Origin: Leeia speluncae
GTDB lineage: Bacteria > Pseudomonadota > Gammaproteobacteria > Burkholderiales > Leeiaceae
Reading direction: 5' to 3'
DNA: 64,000 bases
NCBI RefSeq assembly: GCF_020564625.1
Contig: NZ_JAJBZT010000002.1
Span: 513,141 to 577,140 of the forward strand
Position 1 is the first letter of the stretch. Each line of letters starts with the position of its first letter. Below are positions 60,903 through 64,000 of this stretch, piece after piece. The notes beneath the pieces are model-generated. The model saw nothing but the letters and a program-made list of their open reading frames with translations, was not told the origin of the DNA and did no database searches. A program made the position numbers and the translations under genes.

Positions 60903-61568
60903 ATGTATGCAGAAATTGCACAAGATTGTCTGGCGGCAATAGAGCCCCTATTGCCTTATCAGGCCGCGGCATTTTATCGGGTGTCTGCGCATTTTCAGCC
61001 ATCAGATTATGTATTGCGCCATATGCGGCAAGATATGCATCAAGTGTACGAGGCGCAATTTCAGCAGATAGATCCACTGTTGCCATCTGAGGATGCTGTG
61101 CAGCATGCGGTGCTGACTTTGGAAGAGAGTTGCTGCCAGCCACCCCAAGCGGTTGCGAATTATCGGCAGGCTTTTTTGCAGCCGTTTGATATTGCCGATG
61201 TGGTGGAGGTATTTATCCAACCCACGCCAACGGCTTGTTTTGGCGTGTCTTTACTGCGCCAAATGGGGCAAGGGTGCTTTCAAGCAGATGACTTAGCCTT
61301 GTTGCACCGCTTATTGCCGCTGCTGTCGGTGGTGACAAAGCCTTTAATCCCCGCTGGCACAACGAACGTACTAGATTTACTCACGCCAAGAGAACTCGCC
61401 GTTGCCAAACTGATTGCGGGCGGGGCTAGTAACAAGGTGGTTGCTAATACACTGCAAATGAGTCTCCCTACCGTGAAAACCCATTTGCAGCATTTGTTTG
61501 ACAAGCTGGGGGTCAATAACCGTACCGCACTGGCGCACCGGTTGTATCCGAGTTTGGTGGCGCACTAG
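60903..61568 (+). CDS. LuxR-type transcriptional regulator
   Basis: A 221-residue protein with a C-terminal LuxR/NarL helix-turn-helix (LLTPRELAVAKLIAGGASNKVVANTLQMSLPTVKTHLQHLF, in part LTPRELAVAKLIAGGASNK). The N-terminal domain (about 1-150) is not an acyl-homoserine-lactone domain I can recognise and has no receiver, so it may be a ligand domain. It is divergent from dsdA and convergent with the SDR-MoaF genes. Starts 60888 and 60891 are alternatives. Confidence 0.82.
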   Translation: MYAEIAQDCLAAIEPLLPYQAAAFYRVSAHFQPSDYVLRHMRQDMHQVYEAQFQQIDPLLPSEDAVQHAVLTLEESCCQPPQAVANYRQAFLQPFDIADVVEVFIQPTPTACFGVSLLRQMGQGCFQADDLALLHRLLPLLSVVTKPLIPAGTTNVLDLLTPRELAVAKLIAGGASNKVVANTLQMSLPTVKTHLQHLFDKLGVNNRTALAHRLYPSLVAH

Positions 61569-61581
61569 GCATTGCCCATAT

Positions 61582-62352
61582 TTATAACGCCGCTGTGCTT
61601 TCTGGCAAGGTCGCGCCACCATCTACTACGATGGTTTGGCCTGTGATATACGCGGCTTCATCAGAGGCGAGAAAGAACATTGCCCCTGCAATATCGGCAG
61701 GCATTCCGAGTCTACCTAATGGAATGAGCGCTTCTATTTTGGCGTTGTGTTCGGTGTCGCCCAAGTTTTCCATCGCGGGGGTGCGGATCATCCCCGGTTC
61801 TACGCCGTTGACGGTAATGCCCGCGTGGGCTAGCTCTAGTGCGGCAGAGCGGATAAACCCATTTACCCCTGCTTTGGAAGCCGCGTAGTGGGTTAAGCCC
61901 GGATACGCCACTCTTGGCCCAGTGACCGAAGAAGTAATGAGAATCCGCCCTTTTCCTTGTGCTTGCATGCAGGGGATGGCCGCTTGGCTTAGCCAAAACG
62001 GTGCGGCTAAATTCACTGCCAATGTTTGGGCAAGGATTGCCTCGCTAATGTCAGCCAATGGGGTAAGCGGAAAATAACCTGCGTTATGGATCAGTACATC
62101 TAATTTTCCATAAGCGTTGATGACGCTAGTAACCAACGCCTTGCACGCCGCGGGGCTGGCCAGATCAATCGGCATAGCAATCACCTCATGCCCTTGATCA
62201 CACAAGGTGCGGGCAAGTGCTTCGGCCGTTGCCATTTGCCGGTCTGCAATGATGACGGTCTCTCGATGACTAGCAAAACGGCGAACGATACCTTCGCCAA
62301 TTCCTTGTGCGCCGCCGGTGACAATCACCACCCTATTTGCATTGGCTGACAT
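61582..62352 (-). CDS. Short-chain dehydrogenase/reductase
   Basis: A 256-residue SDR with the NAD(P) motif TGGAQGIGEG, NAG in LIHNAGYFPL, catalytic Ser in ITSSVTG and YAASK with Tyr/Lys, and a C-terminal glycine-rich TGQTIVVDGG. The asp/Asp-type loop suggests NAD(H). ATG 62352 has AAGGAG upstream; an in-frame start at 62373 overlaps the MoaF gene. It forms an operon with MoaF and the second SDR. Confidence 0.9.
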   Translation of the reverse strand: MSANANRVVIVTGGAQGIGEGIVRRFASHRETVIIADRQMATAEALARTLCDQGHEVIAMPIDLASPAACKALVTSVINAYGKLDVLIHNAGYFPLTPLADISEAILAQTLAVNLAAPFWLSQAAIPCMQAQGKGRILITSSVTGPRVAYPGLTHYAASKAGVNGFIRSAALELAHAGITVNGVEPGMIRTPAMENLGDTEHNAKIEALIPLGRLGMPADIAGAMFFLASDEAAYITGQTIVVDGGATLPESTAAL

Positions 62353-62362
62353 GATCGGCTCC

Positions 62363-63193
62363 TTAGCTGGCAATGGCGGGGTGAATGGTTTTATTTAGGG
62401 GTTGGGCAATGGCACCCACTGGGAAATTGGATAACTCACCAAAATCATTCCCGCGATAGCCAACAATTTTTCCATCGGTTTTAAGGCGCTGCAGATCTAC
62501 CATCACCACACCAAGGGTCGGTACGATCTTTTCTTGCCAGACAAATAGATAGAGTAAATCGCTAACCTTGATGTAATGGCAGCGATCGACATCTGCCAAG
62601 CCTTTTTCCACGCCATCTAAACATTGCCATGCATAGAAGTGATCATTCAGATAGACGTGCTCATAGCGTTCGGTTTTGCTGTAGGTATACATCACACGCT
62701 GGCCAATTAACTCTTGGGTAAAAGTCGGTAATTGATCATCGTTGGTAAATGGGCGGTTAAAGGTCGCAAACGAAATCTGGGTGGTCACAGGGGTGAGGGG
62801 GAGGTTCTTTTCGACACGGCTAAACATATCGATGCGAGTTTCTGCTTCTGTTGGCAGTTGGCCTACTACCATCACGGCACTTTGCTGGTGCTGGTTGATG
62901 ACTAGCGTGATGGTGCTGGCTGCTTGAATAGGCGAAATAAAGTCGAGAAAATAAATCCCATCCCGCAACGTGGTGGCGCGGTAAGGTGTGCTGACGGGTG
63001 CGGTAGTTTGGCTTGCTTGCCAGCTTAGCGTCTGGGTATTTTCAATTTGGATATGCTGGCTAGTGCCATCTGCAAAATGCAGGGTAAATTGCTGGCCAAT
63101 CAGGGCGGCGGTATTCATTAAGATATTGCTATCTGGTGCAAAGCCATCTGCTAAATCGCCGACTTGAATAAAAATAGGATCTTGTGTGCTCAT
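62363..63193 (-). CDS. MoaF family protein
   Basis: A 276-residue protein with the N- and C-terminal halves of the MoaF family, each a beta-barrel-like domain: GQQFTLHFADGTSQHIQIEN and GQRVMYTYSKTERYEHVYLN in the two halves, ending LGVVMVDLQRLKTDGKIVGY. MoaF is known from the Klebsiella monoamine regulon; its reaction is not established. It sits between two SDR genes, with gaps of about 10 and 38 nt, so one operon. Confidence 0.8.
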   Translation of the reverse strand: MSTQDPIFIQVGDLADGFAPDSNILMNTAALIGQQFTLHFADGTSQHIQIENTQTLSWQASQTTAPVSTPYRATTLRDGIYFLDFISPIQAASTITLVINQHQQSAVMVVGQLPTEAETRIDMFSRVEKNLPLTPVTTQISFATFNRPFTNDDQLPTFTQELIGQRVMYTYSKTERYEHVYLNDHFYAWQCLDGVEKGLADVDRCHYIKVSDLLYLFVWQEKIVPTLGVVMVDLQRLKTDGKIVGYRGNDFGELSNFPVGAIAQPLNKTIHPAIAS

Positions 63194-63231
63194 CTTGGTG
63201 CTCCGTGAATGGGTAAATTGGTAACTAGGTG

Positions 63232-64000
63232 TTACACGCTAGGGAGTTGGTCAAAGGCAATGGTGGGTACATCGACAATGGTCGATCCGCCATCTGCCAC
63301 AATCGTGGCGCCTGTGATGATCGACGCTGCTGGCGAGCTAAGGAACCCGCTGATGGCTGCAATTTCTGCAGGGGTGGCAGGCCGTTTGAGCGGAGTGTCT
63401 TTGGTGACATATTGGTAAGCTTCGTCTAGCGAGTAACCAAAATGCTGCATGATGGGTTGCATTTCTTCGTCTGCCATTGGCGTCTTTACCCAGCCAGGGC
63501 AAATGGCGTTGGCTCTTACTCCATACGGGCCAAAGTCTTTGGCGACAGAGCGCATTAGCCCTATCACGGCGTGCTTAGTGGTGACATAGCTGCAGACGTC
63601 AGGCCCGGCGGCCAAAGAAGCGATAGAGGCAATGTAAACAATATTGCCTTGGCTTTGGCGTAAGAGTGGGATAGCCGCTTTGGTGCTAATAAATGCGGTG
63701 TTGAGGTTGCCGTTTAGGCTGGTTTGCCAATCCGCAAGGGATGTTTCTTCTGCATTGCCTAGCGTCATCACGCCGGCGCAGTTGACTAATACATCTAAAC
63801 GTCCGTATCGGTCGTTGATGGTTTGTAACCATCCCGCCCAAGTCGATAAATCTGCCGCATCTCCAATCAGGGCTTCTGCCCCGGTGGCCTCGGTAATACG
63901 GGCAAGGGTAGACGCTCTTCTTCCTACCACAATGACTTGATCACCTAAATTGGCATGGTGCGCAGCAATGGCCGCGCCAATGCCGCTACCACCACCGGTA
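63232..64000 (-). CDS. Short-chain dehydrogenase/reductase (partial at window end)
   Basis: At least 256 residues of an SDR whose N-terminus lies beyond the window. Seen: TGGGSGIGAAIAAH at the edge, VGRRASTLARITEATGA, NCAGVMTLG, the catalytic SIASLAAGP with Tyr in YVTTKHAV and the C-terminal TGATIVADGG. It is a paralog of the 61582 SDR and precedes MoaF in the same direction. Confidence 0.9.
   Translation of the reverse strand, partial: TGGGSGIGAAIAAHHANLGDQVIVVGRRASTLARITEATGAEALIGDAADLSTWAGWLQTINDRYGRLDVLVNCAGVMTLGNAEETSLADWQTSLNGNLNTAFISTKAAIPLLRQSQGNIVYIASIASLAAGPDVCSYVTTKHAVIGLMRSVAKDFGPYGVRANAICPGWVKTPMADEEMQPIMQHFGYSLDEAYQYVTKDTPLKRPATPAEIAAISGFLSSPAASIITGATIVADGGSTIVDVPTIAFDQLPSV

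Noticed and set aside
1-64000. CRISPR arrays, rRNA operons, complete insertion sequences or prophage modules
   Set aside because: No regularly spaced repeats, rRNA sequence, intact transposase or phage structural gene was seen; the only transposase is a fragment at 58326-58565.

Overview
The window reads as the chromosome of a betaproteobacterium, most likely of the order Neisseriales. The reasons are the gene order accC-accB-aroQ-dsbD, yggT-cysE-proC-yggS next to pilT-pilU, an extended second IF-1 beside a cold-shock gene, and protein sequences of that character. This placement is inferred from gene content only; no 16S rRNA is present.

Region 1 (1-12.9 kb) is core: fatty-acid synthesis (accC partial, accB), aroQ, cytochrome-c/disulfide thiol chemistry (tlpA-like, dsbD), cutA and fxsA with overlapping divergent start codons, yggU-yggT, cysE, proC, a lipoprotein, yggS, the twitching ATPases pilT and pilU, a WYL regulator and xthA. 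Region 2 (13-21.4 kb) is C4-dicarboxylate uptake and sensing: dctB-dctD-dctA on one strand, with a near-perfect sigma-54 promoter and a paired inverted activator site in front of dctA. A chemoreceptor, a thioredoxin lipoprotein, an acetyltransferase and initiator tRNA-fMet follow.

Region 3 (21.4-25.3 kb) is an AT-rich island directly behind tRNA-fMet. It holds a type II restriction-modification pair, a MvaI/BcnI-like endonuclease and a divergent cytosine-5 methyltransferase. Behind it (25.28-25.91 kb) lies a compact transcription unit with a long hairpin-rich leader, a 59-codon TTG-start ORF and a strong terminator. Region 4 (25.9-30.8 kb) carries two LysR regulators, an AEC transporter, infA-cspA, DinB and OsmC proteins.

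Region 5 (30.8-44.4 kb) is the most interesting part. A minus-strand operon of eleven genes encodes a DUF1185 protein, an alpha/beta hydrolase, a flavin reductase with an unusual C-terminal domain, a luciferase-like monooxygenase, an aldehyde dehydrogenase, a NIPSNAP protein, a polyamine-type ABC importer and a GntR/FCD regulator. A palindrome, ATGGTATACCAT, occurs twice in the divergent promoter region in front of this operon and once in front of a second operon (amino-acid-type binding protein plus nitronate monooxygenase). This looks like one regulon for import and oxidative opening of a small nitrogenous compound; N-methylated pyridine carboxylates such as trigonelline are a candidate substrate class by analogy, not proven.

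Region 6 (44.6-56.7 kb) has mixed accessory metabolism: a HbpS/GlcG protein, a quinone-oxidoreductase-like enzyme, LysR and XRE-cupin regulators, a HisD-family dehydrogenase followed by an orphan PotD-like binding protein, a secreted helical-repeat protein, an oxygen-sensing FNR, a flavodoxin-like protein, and PEBP plus AraC genes. Region 7 (56.7-58.6 kb) is a small AT-rich islet with an HNH nuclease, an unknown secreted protein and an IS5-type transposase remnant. Region 8 (58.6-64 kb) has CMD-MerR, D-serine dehydratase, a LuxR regulator and an SDR-MoaF-SDR cluster that runs off the window end. No CRISPR array or intact insertion sequence was seen.
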